Below are positions 1-13,346 of a stretch of 64,000 nt of DNA, one piece after another. The DNA lies in assembly GCA_033063855.1 (NCBI GenBank), contig CP093830.1, positions 15,562,854-15,626,853 of the forward strand, written 5' to 3'. Position 1 is the first letter of the stretch. Each line of letters opens with the position of its first letter. Under the pieces are notes generated by a model. The model did not search any database, was not told where the DNA came from, and worked only from the letters and a program-made list of their open reading frames with translations. Position numbers and translations under genes: made by a program. This stretch comes from Smittia aterrima (taxonomy: Eukaryota > Arthropoda > Insecta > Diptera > Chironomidae).

Positions 1-1327
1 GAGGACTGCACATCTGTTTTGTTATATTCCCAGCCTTTGTCACAGTTCTGCAAAGGCCACGACTCATTCGGTACAAGTGAATCAATATCGGCATCCTGGA
101 GGATTAAATTCCAATCAACAGCATACCGTCTACATTTATCATACACCTGTTCTCCTCCATTTTTCTGCAGTCGATTGAGGGTGCAAAAGAAAAAGAAAAG
201 AAAGAAATCGAAATTGAATTTAGTTAAGCTTTGCCGTTGCACAATGGACGAGTTCACAGACATCGGCTGCGATTTATTTTGGATCGATTTACGGAGAAAT
301 TGGATTTTAATATTTTTCGGGCTGCTCTCGCCTTCGTAGTCTCGGTTTTTCTTGATCGTTTACAGTTGCTAGATGTGAATTTATGACTTTCAAAAATCTC
401 AAAGTTCCAAAACTTTAATGGTTTTCAGGAAAATGAGAGCAGAGTATAAATAAAATGCTGCAGCAGCTCAAACATTTCATGATAAGAAACAGCAATCAAA
501 AACAGAAGTTCAAATTGAATTCTCAACAAACTCTATTGAACCTTTAATTAATACAGCAACTGTATCGATAAACCTTTAAGCGCTTTAATGTTGCAGGTTC
601 ATATACAATTTGTGCAATGATGTGGAAATCACGTGCGTTGATGGATTTTAAATGATTCTGAAGCACTTGAGCTGTTACAGTCCAATAAGCATTAAAATAA
701 TTGCAGAAGCGTGCTGAGTTACGCAACGAGAGGCGAGAAAGCGTCATTGTTTGTCATTCCAACACTTTGTTTGAAGACGATTATCCTGTTTCAATCTCAT
801 GAGCTTATGTAGGAACGCTTATAATCGCTCAAACTAAAAACTTATCGAACTCAATTTACCTTCACCAACCAGATATGAGCTCAATATTGCTTCGACAACG
901 CCGTAAATTTTCATATTACAACGACTATTAAAATTTCACTCACCTCAATTAGAGGGATCGATAAGAACTTTCTCTGAACGGCCGTCGTAAAGTTTTGCAG
1001 CTCAGGAACTTGGCACCAGAATTCTTCGGGGGTATCTGTTGAATACAAGTGTATACAGTACAAGCAAGAAAGGGAGAGACAGGAGATGAGAGGAAGGCGA
1101 TAATAAAGTGGAGCCGAGAGCAACAACATTTTATAGCCTTCACCCTCTCCCTTGTTGCTCTCTCGATCGAGCCACTCGTTTAAATGCTAACCGGCCATAA
1201 AAATTTGATTAAAAGCACAGAATCCGCAGGGTATACAGGCTGGTAGGCAAATGAACCAAAGCAGTAGCTTTTGATATTTCCCGAACTCGCCAATCGACGG
1301 CAACAGCTCGTCGAGATCGAACGGCTC
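1..1327 (-). CDS. SLC22-family organic ion transporter, N-terminal exons (partial)
   Basis: Three minus-strand exons are read: 1327-1192, 1035-944 and 164 to the left edge. Each has GT-AG borders, and the phases fit (0, 1, 0). They encode about 130 residues. The first exon gives an N-terminal stretch (FDLDELLPSIGEFGKYQ) and TM1, ending CAFNQIFMAG. The next two give the start of the large extracellular loop typical of SLC22: FWCQVPEL, then YDKC, then NCDKGWEYNKT, with spaced cysteines and three N-glycosylation sequons (NFT, NES, NKT). SLC22 carriers are 12-TM plasma-membrane facilitators of organic cations, anions or zwitterions. The TM1 and loop wording reminded me of fly beta-alanine/carcinine carriers (BalaT, CarT), but that is from memory. 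The initiator methionine is not in the first exon found, which begins after a clear acceptor at 1328-1329; a short upstream exon is expected but was not identified. TM2 onward lies beyond position 1. Family is confident, substrate is not. Confidence 0.85.
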
Positions 1328-4300
1328 CTAAAAAAAATTAAAAACGTTAATTACACAATTTTGTTTGACGATTTAAAATTTCAATTTTTTAATTATCATC
1401 TCATTTTCATCACCACACTATCGGAACAAAAACTGAATCAATGGAACAAAAATATATTTTCCGGAAAACGCGATTAAATGAGTTTTTGTGTTTGAAATGA
1501 GGTTTGTGGCTTCGAGTGATGTCGACTAAACGAGACAGAAAATTTCCAAAAGCACCGCAGCAACCAGTGATTGTTTCATTTGTGCAATTTGCTGCTAACG
1601 CGATGTAACAACGTTTTGAGAGTAATCTTGTTTTAGTTGATTGACGCGCTGAAGCTTCTTGCTTGTTGCTTCATAACAAATCCACTTAAAACTTTATCCA
1701 TGACACCGGAAAACAGCTAAGATGCACAGACGTCGTGCATAATAAAACAAAAACTTAATTTCCATCGATCGATTTATGGGTTGCATTTTGACGAAACGAA
1801 TTTCAAAGTTGAATATAGGAAGCGAAGCTTTTTCTAATGAATAATAAATAAACTTCGCCAACTTTTAATTATTCTCGCTTTGTTGGAAATGAATTGAAAT
1901 ATTTTGCGCTGAAGAGAAATGCATCGAACGAGAATTTTAGTCCCATTGGGCAGTAAACAGACTGAAACTACAAATGAAATTAAAAATTCCATTCATTCTG
2001 TTCGAAAGTCGGAAGTAAAGCTTGAATAGAGCTCAGCGCTTGGTTGGTTATTTGCAAAATTTCAATTTCACGAGATTTTTTATTTTCATTAATAATTCGA
2101 CGAGTCATGCCACATACACAAACTCTTATATTGAGTAAATAATCCTTAATATTTTTATTAAAATGTATTGAACCGAAATCGAGGGAATTGATGAAGCGAT
2201 GGATGGGAAAGCGAACAAGCGAGAAAGAGAGACATAGATAGAGGTAGCGAATGGATCGTATTTTCGAACATGAGTGCTTAATGAACCAAAAGTCTGAACT
2301 GAATGTGAGACGTTTGGGGCAGAGGAGGGCGACAAGCGCATTTTTATTATTCGTTTCCCTCTTCCCTCTTTCTGCTTGTCTACTTCTTATTTTCTCGTTC
2401 AACAGCTTTGAAAATCGATATCATGACGAATGTTTATACATTTTAATCGCATTAAATTCACTTTTTCTCCGAACGAATCGATGTAGATATCCCAACATTT
2501 TATTTCCTTTTCACTGCACTTAAATATGTAATCAAGCGAATTTTCCATTAGTAAAAACGATGAATTTTCAAAAAATTTGCAGAAATGTTTTTTCTTTGAG
2601 GTTTAAAATTCATTAGCGTGAACGATTTTAACGAATTGATTTGTTAAACTTGACGATGAGAAGACTTCAACTTTGTAGCAGCGCGTTAAACTCTCATCAC
2701 TCACATCCGTTAAGTCCTCTTCTTCACTTTCATGATCGTATAGCTCCATCTCTGAAGAATATATTAGAAGGCAAGACAGCAAACAGACGAAGATTATTCA
2801 AAAACTCTTCAAGTCTACGCTGTCACTTCCAGTCAGTTGCAAACTCACATCACTAGTGCCAGCAGTAAATGAGTTTATGAAAGGCGATAATAGAATAAGA
2901 ACTGTTGGCTAGGCAGACATATAAGCATTATCCTCCCCTCCTCCAATTTACCAACGTTCTCAGCGAAACCTTATAAAAACTTCTCACACAATTTTAATTG
3001 TTCGCGTCACACTGCTTTTTCGAAATGAAAACTTATTTAGTATTCATTTGATTTTCAATTCTACTTCATGTTACATTGCTCTCGAGACTCTCGAGGCAAC
3101 ACGAGCGAGCGCGAGAAAAATGTTGAATTTGTTAAATTGAATTAATGGATAAAAGTGAAGATGAAGTGCTTGAGAAGAAAAACGTTCGCGCGAGCGATTA
3201 GAAATGAAAACATCATTCCGTCTGATGATGGGGAGAAAAGTTAATCAAGATTGAACTTAAATTCTCAATATAAATCGCAAATTTATTAAATTAATCGTTG
3301 GAATGGAGAAGGGCCGTCAGACTCAAGATCGTAATTCGAGTACTACTTTAAGTTCTGAAGGTATTCTTCTTCTTTTTTTTTTCATTGCCAAACGATGGTC
3401 ATTAATTCTATTTCCAAAGGAGTTTTCCATGAGGACTGAGTCGATTATCGATAACGTCGAGGCTTTCAAATGGGGAATCCGGATATTACGTATTGGTTGA
3501 CGAAATTCCCGTTTTTGTTTTGCCAAAAATTTTGAAAGTTCATTTCTTAACCAACGAATAATTCCCAAATTTTCAATGACAATGAATTAATTTGATATTG
3601 AATGAGAAACAACTCATCGAGTAATTTTATCTCTGAATTTCTGATTATAATTTCAAAGCTCACTAAAGTTATTTTCATGCTTGCTTTAATCGACTCGAAA
3701 CCACATTAAATTGCTGAGAGATTCACTTATGCACAAGCTAACGTCTCTAGCGTATCACAGAACCTCTGAATAATTTAGATTTGGAGGTTGAAATGCCAAC
3801 TTTGTCATCATCGTTTTATCGCATGAACTGCGTAGGGGAGGAAGAATGAAGCAATTTTTCCATGAAATCTCGTGACATCATAAAAAAATTATTTGCGTTG
3901 CATTAAAGCAAGCGAGAGTGTAAAAGTTATACATAAATTTGATGTTTTATGTTCCATGTTCTGCCCCGTCCTCCCTCGACTCTTTTTCTTCGCGCCGTAC
4001 GACATACAAAATAAAAAATATTATGTATAACTTCTTCGAAGCTCATAAAGCTTGAGCTAAATGTGTACTTTAAATCCGACATTGCTTGGTGAGAGAAAGC
4101 ACAGCACTTAAAAAGCTGTTCAACGGAATTTTTATTTATGTATGTAGTCGAAGATAGGGGAGAGGCCATAAAGTCAGCAAATGGAAATGTGTCATCTCTC
4201 TGACCTTTTTTCCACTTGCTGACTTTTCAGATTAGTCTCTGCCGAGGAAGCGTAAGTGTTTTCCATGAAGAGCACTTCGAGAGGTGCTTTCTCAAAGAAA

Positions 4301-7300
4301 ATATTAGCTGCCGTCTCGAGCAATATTTACAGTCCAATATCGGGCAATGAATGTGGATGAGAAGGGTTCCGGGTTGCTGTTGTTAGAAGAGGAAAAACTT
4401 TCGAATGGGGATTTATAATTTAATTAAAATTCCTGTAGCACAGTTTGTGCTGCACAAACTTTGAACGCGATACGAAGAGAGGAGTCAGAAAGAAGTGTCG
4501 CATAACGAAGAAGTGGAGCGTAACTCTATTAACGTTTATGATGTGCATGTTGATTGTCTACGATGCTATTTTGTTTGAGACGGCAATGCATTTTCCCATA
4601 GATTCTCATACTGAACTCTGTTGATTGACTTGATCAAGCTCAACCGAATGAATTCCCTTCGGAGTCACGTTCAGACGTGAACGAAGAAATGACTCTTTCG
4701 ACCTTCTACACGCAATAGAAGCTTTATGTTGTTCGATTTCACGTGTCAGATGAGAAGGAAATTAACGAAAATAAACCAACAATGATCATGATGATGATGA
4801 CGATCCAAATAAATAAATGAACGTGTATTTAATGGTTAGTAGGGACATATGCTAAATAATGTACGATGTGACTCAACACTTTTATCATAAGATCAGTCAA
4901 CAGTTATTCGACATCATGTTGTAATGCCAAATATCTTTCCTCTTCCCTCCTTCACTCTCAGACATTCTACCACGTATTTCATATGTGTAATTGCAAGACG
5001 TGCTGGGCGAACGAAATATGTTTTTAGTTTTTACTGCTCAAAGCTTCCTTTCCCATCAGAAAGGCCGTAAAAAACAAATGGAATGGCGCTATGATAGATG
5101 CCAACATGTTGATAATAATTATTAATAAATTATTTCTTTGTCTATGTGAGTCTTCACACCCAACTCGGTCTGTTGTCTTGATGAAAATCCGCCTTTTGTC
5201 TTCATCGGCTTATTGCTTTCAAGGGTCATCGCAAAAAATACAAACGAGAAGAATGAAGAAGCATTTCAAGTTGAGCGCACATCGTAAAGAAGAACAAGAA
5301 CGAGAGCAACAAGAAGCAATGTCTGCGCTTCACTTTTAATGATGAAGGAGACCAGCATTTCAATTATTTCCCAAGAGCTGTGCTCGGGATAATGAAAATA
5401 CATGACCGTCGTCGCTTGATTCTACTCGCTTTAAATAAAGAAAAGAAAGTCTAAGTCGCATCTTGCGAAAGCAAAATTTCTCCCTGTGCCCTCCCACGAG
5501 GATCTTCCGTGTAAATGTTAGATAATTTGGCAACGAAGAATGAAAAGGGAAACTTGAAAGAACGGAGAGGCAAACAGAAAAGGAGAATTAATTACTTTTA
5601 CGCCAGTTGAGAAATTCCAACTCGGACAAAACAAGCAAGGCAAGCGAGCGCGATGAAAAATAAATTCATTCTGTGAGCAATTCAATTAAAAATCTTTTCA
5701 AATCTAATATTTATTTCGTTGCGAATAATAATGGCAAATGTCACAATTTCACTTTAGAGACGCTTCAAGGGATGATAGAGAAGAAAAGGTTTTCATTACG
5801 AGAGAACTTCAGCCCAGGGAAGTCGCTGAAGTTTTCGTTGACAAGAGACGATGCTCTGGTTTAATTTAATCCGCAACTCAACGCCGCCTTTCCCTCGCTC
5901 TAGTGGATAAAGATGTGCTGAATAAGAAATAGAAAAGTACATTTGAACAAGAGTCACCTCAATATGTTTGTTCACTAACGTTCCCTGATTGTAATTCCTT
6001 CTTGCTATCATCTGTCTCAAGCGCTCCTTTCGCGGCAAATTAAAGTTATTTATTTATTCAGCTAAATAGTTGCAAACTTTCTGTTTATTACATTTTTGAA
6101 GTAACTTTACGATTTCACTCAACTAAAGAAACAAATAAGAAATCTCGCTACATTTGAGTTGTACATAATAAAACTTTTAGTTACATTTCTTTCTTTAATT
6201 CAAATGTCAATCTACATCTCTGCGTCTTTTATAATCATTTCTAGCTTTTCTTAAGCACATTTTTATTTTGTTATTTTTGCCTCTTTGTATGCTCTTCCTT
6301 CCCCCATTCATCATGAAATTAAATCAAGGAAAATGTTTTAAAGGAATTTTGGGCGTTTGTGTGTGACGAGCGGGAGTTGTCGGTTTCGTTGTGACGTGAT
6401 TCTTTCAGTGGGAGAGTGAATGACAAGAGGGAATGAAAATAGAAATTAAACCGAAGGCTTTCCCGCTAGTGCCATCGCTTATTGCTTTTGGGGTTCTTTT
6501 ATCATTCGACTGTCTTCAATCCATAATTTCCCATTATACTCATCACTGAGCCACTCGCGCTATAAAGCTTGAGTAAAGACTTTGATAAAGAAGAAGATGG
6601 AAAAAGCGATGTGTGTTGTGTATGTGGAAGGGATGGAAGAGAAAGAATGGATTTTGGCTCCGCAAGGCTGCTCGATAACTGACTGACTGTTTTTTATAGC
6701 TTTCTGTGGAACAATTTGAAGAATGTCTTTCCTTTCTTGGGATGTTTTTCTTATTCTAATTCCTTCTTGCCAATACCAACTCCGCTCTGTCTTTCATGTC
6801 AGCATCGCAAATAATTTGCTGCTGTGGGTTTGAAAATTGAATTTTATAGCTTTAACAGAAGAATGCTTTCGATAGCGAGGCGTACATTAATCGAGTCACC
6901 CTAATGGACGAGGTGCTTCATGATCGAGTTGCCACTCAACGGCTTCGTCTCTGATAAAAGCAAATTTTCAACGTCGTGAATTCTCAACTGAGTTGACATC
7001 GAGATAAAAACAAAACACTTAAAGTCACATTTCGTTGCTAAACTTCTTTCATAAATAGTTTTTCTTCCATCAAGGCCTTCGAGACTGATCTTTGTTGTGC
7101 AAATTAAAAAGGAGAAAGAAAGCTCTTCATCGTCTTTCTTTAATGCAAACGTCTTTCAATTTGATGGTATTTATTACTTTCATAGACCGCTTCTTACTTA
7201 AGTTGACCACCATACATTGCCATCGTTTATTATTTATTTTCCTATTTTCTTCTACTTTTCCTCATTTTTCACTCCAAGAGCAGAAAACGAGAAAAATTTC

Positions 7301-10213
7301 TCATTCGCAATTTGTGCTGTCGCTTTTCGAATATTATTGTCTGCTAGGAGCATTGTAAGACTCTCTTCTAAAGCTATCAGCATATTCTTACATAAAGTTA
7401 ATAGACATCGTGTGAGGAAGGGAGGTAGAGAGACAAGTCGCCCTTTAATAAGCTTAGCTTTTGTAACATTAGTTTTGCGACCTATTTTACATCTGTGATT
7501 CGTCGTCATCAATTTTAGGGAAGTGAACATAAACTAGATTCAAACTAAAGTTGCTTCCTTTAAGGAATTATCTGAACGAGAATTGTAAAGAAGTAAAGAA
7601 GTTTCTCTAAGAAATACATTTATTGTTGAGTTCTTTTGTTAATTTAGACGACGAGTTGTAGTTGAGAAAGATTTACTTTATCAAGAAGCTTTCTTGTTAC
7701 GCTTTACAATACCTTAGGGAGCTTTCAAGGTTTCGGGATATGCTTTTTTTAAAATAAAACTTTTTTCTTTAATTATTCAAAAAAGAAATATAAAAAAAAT
7801 TCCTTCTGGGCTTTAAATTCAGCGGGTGTTTCAAGTTTTAACAACCGTGATATCGACACTTTTTTCGCTCTTCCGTTGAAGTTGGAAATCCCATAACATC
7901 ATCATCGAAGTCGTTTCTTGCTCGTGCGACAAGCATTGAGAGACAAGCTCACAATGCGAACGATCCTAGGATGAGAAAAATTAGAATTTATTTATATTGC
8001 AATTACGATTGTGACGAGAAGCTGGAAGGAAAAGTCCTGTTAACGTAATTTTTTTCTTTTATTCTGATTCTTGTCAAGTCAACATAAGGGAGGGAAGCAT
8101 TTGAACACATCAAATGTGAATGAGGAGAATGGAACAACAAACATTGACATGATATTATGTGGCGGCAAAAATTTGTATTTTTTTTTTTCGAAGATTTGTG
8201 ATAAGACGCTTATTTTATTCTTCTACGCTGTCTTCCCTTTCTTCAAGTAAAGATTTACATAGATGGAAATGACAATTCTTTATCCATCACAAAAAGAGAA
8301 AGCTCTTCGTATGATTTTCGCTATCTCTCCGCCCGACAGCTTTAAAATCTGATCTTGACGGTTGTATCGAAGGGTGAATGATGGAATGAAATAAAATTCT
8401 TTTGCGTTCATAGTTATTGCTCTCGATAAAAATAAAGTTTCGCATTACATTCGCATTAGAGGTAAATTGAGCGTCGTGGAGCAAGTAGAAAGAGAAGGCA
8501 TTTTTAAAAGCTTTACGACTGATCGTAAACTGATGGCACATCTTTCAAGAGCACTCCCTTACCTTAAGTCACAATGATGCTTCGTCTTTTGTAGCTTCGT
8601 GAATATCTTTCGAGCGGATGAGGGAGATTTGGATCGGTATTTTATGATTTTCCAGACCGATATGAAAAATTCCATGTTTAAAGGAACGAAAAAGCATAAA
8701 TTCCAAATAATCGAATCGATGAAAGTGGAGAGATAAAGGGAGGACAGGGCGGTAATCGGAATGTCTATTGAGTGCTGTCGTTATTTTGAAAAAAAAATGG
8801 AAATGGTAAACGAAATGAAAATACTTTGCGTGATGGAATTTTTGAAAATTTTCAAATTTATATCTCGCTCGATCCATTCGCTTTCATTCGTCCCAAAAAA
8901 ATTTAAGTCATTACTTCAATTCATCCGATCGATTTCTAAAGAATTTTTATTTGACTTCAGCTCATTGACTTCTTCATGACACAGCAAAACATTTTTAAAA
9001 TGCTCTTCGGCATCTGCTCGCCGATCGATCAAATTCTTTATCGGTTCGTTTCAGAAGCAACACTTTCGAGAGTCTTCAAATATTTAATGCACGCCCATAA
9101 ATCAATTCGGATTTCTCGTGATTGACGAGACATGAAAAAAGTTTAATGGAAAATGCGAACTGACTTGTGCAAAAACATCGTCTTCGATGACGAAGATGAA
9201 GGGAAAGAAACGAAATGGGTCAAGTTTTGAATCATAAATTTATTATTTGCCTAAGTGAAAGTTTCTTGAATCGAGTCACGTCTGATTTCTTCCCGGAAAA
9301 AAGGATCGTTATCCTAAAGTTGGGACGACATTCCAAACAAAAATAAAACTAAAGCTTGACTACATCAACGAATTATTCCCAAACCCATTTCCTTCGAATG
9401 TTTTTACTGCTCTCAGTTGTTTCATAAAAACTCGCTTTATATATCAACATTGGTAATTGCAGAAACGACTCAAATAAAATTACAGAGAGCGAGAGAGAGA
9501 AAAAAACTTTTCCAGAGTCTGAACTTAATGCATTCAATTAAGATGAAAATGTTTTTCTCGACGCTTGACGGAAATCAAGAAATATTCGCGCTACAATTTC
9601 TTCTTGTCAACTTGAAAACCCTCACGAGAAACGAGATCAGGAAACGAGAGTTTGGAGAGGAATTTTCCTGGTTTAACACTGACATGCATTTTATATGTTT
9701 CAAGAGGGAAAAAAATGAGAATAGTTCCATGTCTGCGAACCGAAAACAATTTAGCATTGCTTATGATTCTTTTTCATGTTGAAGAAAACTTTTATTTCGG
9801 AATCATTCGCCAGTTGAGTCACAATTACCATTTTTATGACCAGGTTTCCTTTGTTATCTCGAGAATAATCACGAATTCCCATTCACGTTCCGCTATATTG
9901 CAGAAAAGTATTACAGAACACTTTTATGTCAGAGTATGTTTATGGAATTTTTTATGCAACGCGAGCGGAGATGAGGGGGGACGAAGAAGCAACATGGAAA
10001 TAGTTACAATAAGTTACAAGCAAGAGAAACAGATTTTTCATGTTCAGTGTAAATGCGATGATAAAAAGGCCTCAAGCAGGCTTTTCACGATTTTTATATT
10101 TTAAAACCGTTGACGGAAAGAACTTACAAACTTTTCACGGATGTTGAAACGGTGAAGCGTCATGTCATTAAACAGAAGCTCATTAATTTCTCTCTTCTTT
10201 CTTCTACTTCTAG
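1328..10213. other. Long non-coding stretch between the SLC22 exons and the GPCR exon
   Basis: No exon could be supported here on either strand. The first exon of the SLC22 gene (minus) and the TM1-TM4 exons of the GPCR (plus) may lie in or beyond it, but I found no aminergic-receptor DRY region or TM2-TM4 signature. The sequence is AT-rich and unique-looking, with short homopolymer and purine runs and no clear transposon ends. The open frames present have no recognisable domains and often start at non-ATG codons. Confidence 0.6.
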
Positions 10214-13050
10214 CTCTCCGAAGACATCGGATACGTCTTATATAGTGCACTCGGATCATTCTACATTCCCTCGTGTATCATGGTGTTTGTGTACATTCGA
10301 ATTTATTATGCGGCCAAAGCTCGTGCCAGAAGGGGAATAAGAAAGCAACCGAGAAAACCACCAAATGAACAGGTAAGAAAGATGGGAAGAGGGTGTCAAG
10401 TTCCCTTAACTCACCTCAACCAGAACTTATTACATTCTTTGCACCCTTTTGTGTCGTCCATACGACAAAGATCAAGGAAATTCTTAGCACGAAGAGGAGC
10501 TTCTAGAAACTGCGATGCTCGTCAATAAATTTCTTGAATCCCAAAACAGATTAAATTCTGTTTTGGGCTCCTTGTGATGAAACTTGATAAAGTGATGAAT
10601 GAAAAATTACCTGCCCTGAGTCTTTTTTTTCCTCTCCTGCTGCCTGATCACTTTGCTCCCATCTTAATTGTGTATCTTGGGTTTCTCTTCGACATTCGCC
10701 TTCGAGCAAAAAGGCGAGCAAATATTTTTCAAGCTGCGTTATTGCGAAGTAAAAAAGAATTTTCAGCTAAAAGTGATAAAAGCGTCGTTGTGAGAAAAGT
10801 TTTATTTCGAGACAAAACCCGGGGATAAGATAAAAGAAAAATACAATCTGAAGATGTTTAAGCATTGGGTTTTATAGCTACAAACAGAGTGGAGCGAGCC
10901 GAATGTCGCTAAATTGTTTTTTCATGATGGTGCCTCCTTTTAATCCCGTCATATAAATTCATTACTTATACACTACTTTATTATATGACTCGTTTTAACT
11001 CCGTGAAAATTGTGAGAAGCCAACAGACGGATTATGCTTTAAAGCTTTTGACGTTTCCACAAAATTCTTCTCTTTTGCGTCGTTGCAAGGATAAAAGACA
11101 AAGTCTCTTTCACTTTAATAAACTCACAACAAATCCCTGAGTGACAATTTCAAAAGATTTCTTTGCCTACTCCATCAAGTGAACTTGTCGTACATGAATG
11201 ATGCATCTACAATGTTTGTCGAGACAATATTTATTCGAATGTGAAAACCTCTACTCTACGAAAAATTGAATGCTTATCCAGCCTTCCTCCTCCTCAGATA
11301 GTGTGTCATTGAGTTATGATCTAACATCGGATGATTTATGCTCATAAAACTATTAGCATGATAAAAAATACAATTTTAAATCAACTTTACGTTTTTGGCA
11401 AATATTCAAAATGACAAATATCTTCTATGAGCATTTGTAGCATGCAAGCTCCTGAGTTGAGTGTTATCGAATTATGAAAGTTCAAATCCTATGCTGCTTG
11501 AGCATGTAGAGGAGGAAGAAGGAAGGGTTTTGTTATTCCCTGGGAAGCACTACAGGATTCAATGGGAGAGAAAACCGCTTCGTCTCAGTCTCCGCTTAGT
11601 AAACACACACTTTCCCATGAAAATCAATGTTCGTCGACATAAACACATCATAATATTGAATGTGTGGAGCTATGAAAGCAAAATATTTATATAAACTGAA
11701 CGAAATATTGTGCATCTTCTTCGCATTCAGATGATTCATTTCCCCTTCTCCTCACCGACATCCGGGAATGGTTTTTGTGTGCAGGAAAATTCTTTTCTCT
11801 CGAGCAACAATATTTCCTCCATTCAAACATATTTCCCTATTTAACTCTGATATGAAGAAGCAGTTCCAATGGTGATAATAACAGCATCGTCGCCATTTCC
11901 CTCACATTCACGAAGCAGAAATTCCTTTTCCCTCGAACGCTCATGATAGATAATGGACCGGCAATTAAGTTGAATTCTTCTCCTTGCATTGTTGTTCGTC
12001 TACGAAAGTCAAGCTGTTTTTAATTTTCGTCTCGTTTCATTGCTTTAGGAAACCAAATTCACAAATTCTAAAACAATTCCGATGCCTCCCGGTCCCAGTG
12101 CCTGCAAGGAGCAACTAATGATGCCACATACCGCTACACAAGAGATAGCAACGATTGAACAGCCGCCGAAGACGGCAAATAACGGCACGACGGAACAACA
12201 AGTGCCTGGAACGTCCACCGCAAATATATCAATACCAATCGTAACCTGTGATTTCGCTTCCGACGTCTCGACGAGTGAAGCTGGTGCTGAAAACGACTGC
12301 GACTATCGGGACTCGCTGCGGGTGGATGGATGTGCAACCGAAGGCAAATCAAGACTGTCAACATTGACTGAGGTGGCCGGCAATAACAACAATAACAATG
12401 GCACGATAAGCGCCGCAGCCAACTTAGGCTCGACACAATGTAAAAAGATGTCAATATCGCCAAATCCCGGTCGTTGTAGAGCACTCTCAGTCGCTGTCGA
12501 TACCGACGCCGTCAGTGAGTTTGAGCCGTCGAGTTCCGATTCAGGTGTAGTTAGTCGTTGCGCTGTAGTTAAGCCATTAAAATTTCGATTGTGTCAGCCG
12601 ATATTCGGCAAGCGCATGTCGAAATCGACCAATAAAGATCAGCATCAACATAATCATCACCACAACAATGGCAATAAAAAGCATAAAGCCCATAAAGCAA
12701 AAGCAAACGCTGCATCACCAGTACCGACAACGCCCAATTGTGAGATAGAACCGGCGCTGCCGAAGGTTAAAGTGCGTGATCCGGAGAAGGAGAAGCGTCG
12801 AATAGCGAGGAAGAAGGAGAAACGAGCAACGCTCATCTTAGGTTTGATTATGGGAAGCTTTATTGCATGTTGGCTGCCGTTTTTCTTCCTTTACATTCTC
12901 GTGCCTGCTTGTCCGACGTGTAAGATTCCCGACGCGTTCTTTGCCATAGCTTTCTGGCTCGGCTACATGAACTCCGCACTCAATCCAGCCATCTACACCA
13001 TCTTTAACAAAGACTTCCGTCGCGCCTTTCGACGAATACTGTTTAAGTGA
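10214..13050 (+). CDS. Aminergic GPCR, alpha2-adrenergic-like octopamine receptor type, last two coding exons (partial)
   Basis: Exon 10214-10372 follows an acceptor (ttcttctacttctag) and ends CAG|gtaag. It encodes TM5 (GYVLYSALGSFYIP, then CIMVFVYIRIYYAAK) and the start of intracellular loop 3. Exon 12049-13050 runs from a ttttag-type acceptor to a TGA and encodes 333 residues: a very long loop 3 with poly-Asn and His/Lys-rich runs, then TM6 (KEKRATLILGL, with CWLPFFFLY), TM7 (WLGYMNSALNPAIYTIF, an NPxxY motif) and a very short tail ending FRRAFRRILFK. The AK-R-R end of TM5, the long loop 3 and the short tail best match alpha2-adrenergic receptors and their insect octopamine homologues, which usually couple to Gi. 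Tyramine, dopamine or serotonin receptor subtypes are alternatives. TM1-TM4 were not found in the window, so upstream introns must be long or the exons lie elsewhere. Confidence 0.85.
10373..12048 (+). other. GPCR intron (1.7 kb) with a perfect hairpin
   Basis: This is the intron between the TM5 exon (donor gtaagaaaga) and the last exon (acceptor attgctttag). It contains no supported gene. At 10540-10567 there is an 11-bp perfect inverted repeat with a 6-nt loop (CCCAAAACAGA / TCTGTTTTGGG), which could fold in the pre-mRNA. Nothing else stands out. Confidence 0.7.
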
Positions 13051-13340
13051 TGTTTGTCGTATGTCTGCTGTTACCGTTGTGTCTCACGTTCGATAGAAAA
13101 AGCTACGGAGAAGGCAATGATGGGGCAACGGACACCACTCTACGGCGGCTATCTTCGACATCACTTTTAGCATTCACCAATACCCAATCATCATCTCTCA
13201 TGAGAGTAAAAGGAGAATATATTTTCCTGACTCTCTGTAGCGTTAACGACGTGAAAATAAGAAAAATCTGAGCCGAACAAATCTCGTCAAACGTACGCAC
13301 ATGTTACACACGAAGCTAAATACGTTTTTGGATTACAGGG

Positions 13341-13346
13341 AATAAA
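13341..13346 (+). promoter_or_regulatory. Candidate polyadenylation signal of the GPCR gene
   Basis: First AATAAA downstream of the GPCR stop codon, 290 nt after the TGA. Further AATAAA copies occur near 13900, so the true 3' end is not settled by sequence. Confidence 0.35.

Noticed and set aside
1980..2402. 140-codon minus-strand ORF as a candidate first exon of the SLC22 gene
   Set aside because: No SLC22 N-terminal similarity; the true TM1 exon is at 1327-1192.
9652..10104. 150-codon plus-strand ORF just before the GPCR exon
   Set aside because: Starts at a non-ATG codon, no receptor-like TM segments, and ends before the acceptor of the TM5 exon.
12134..12484. 116-codon minus-strand ORF over the GPCR loop
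   Set aside because: Shadow of the plus-strand receptor exon, whose frame has clear TM6-TM7 homology.
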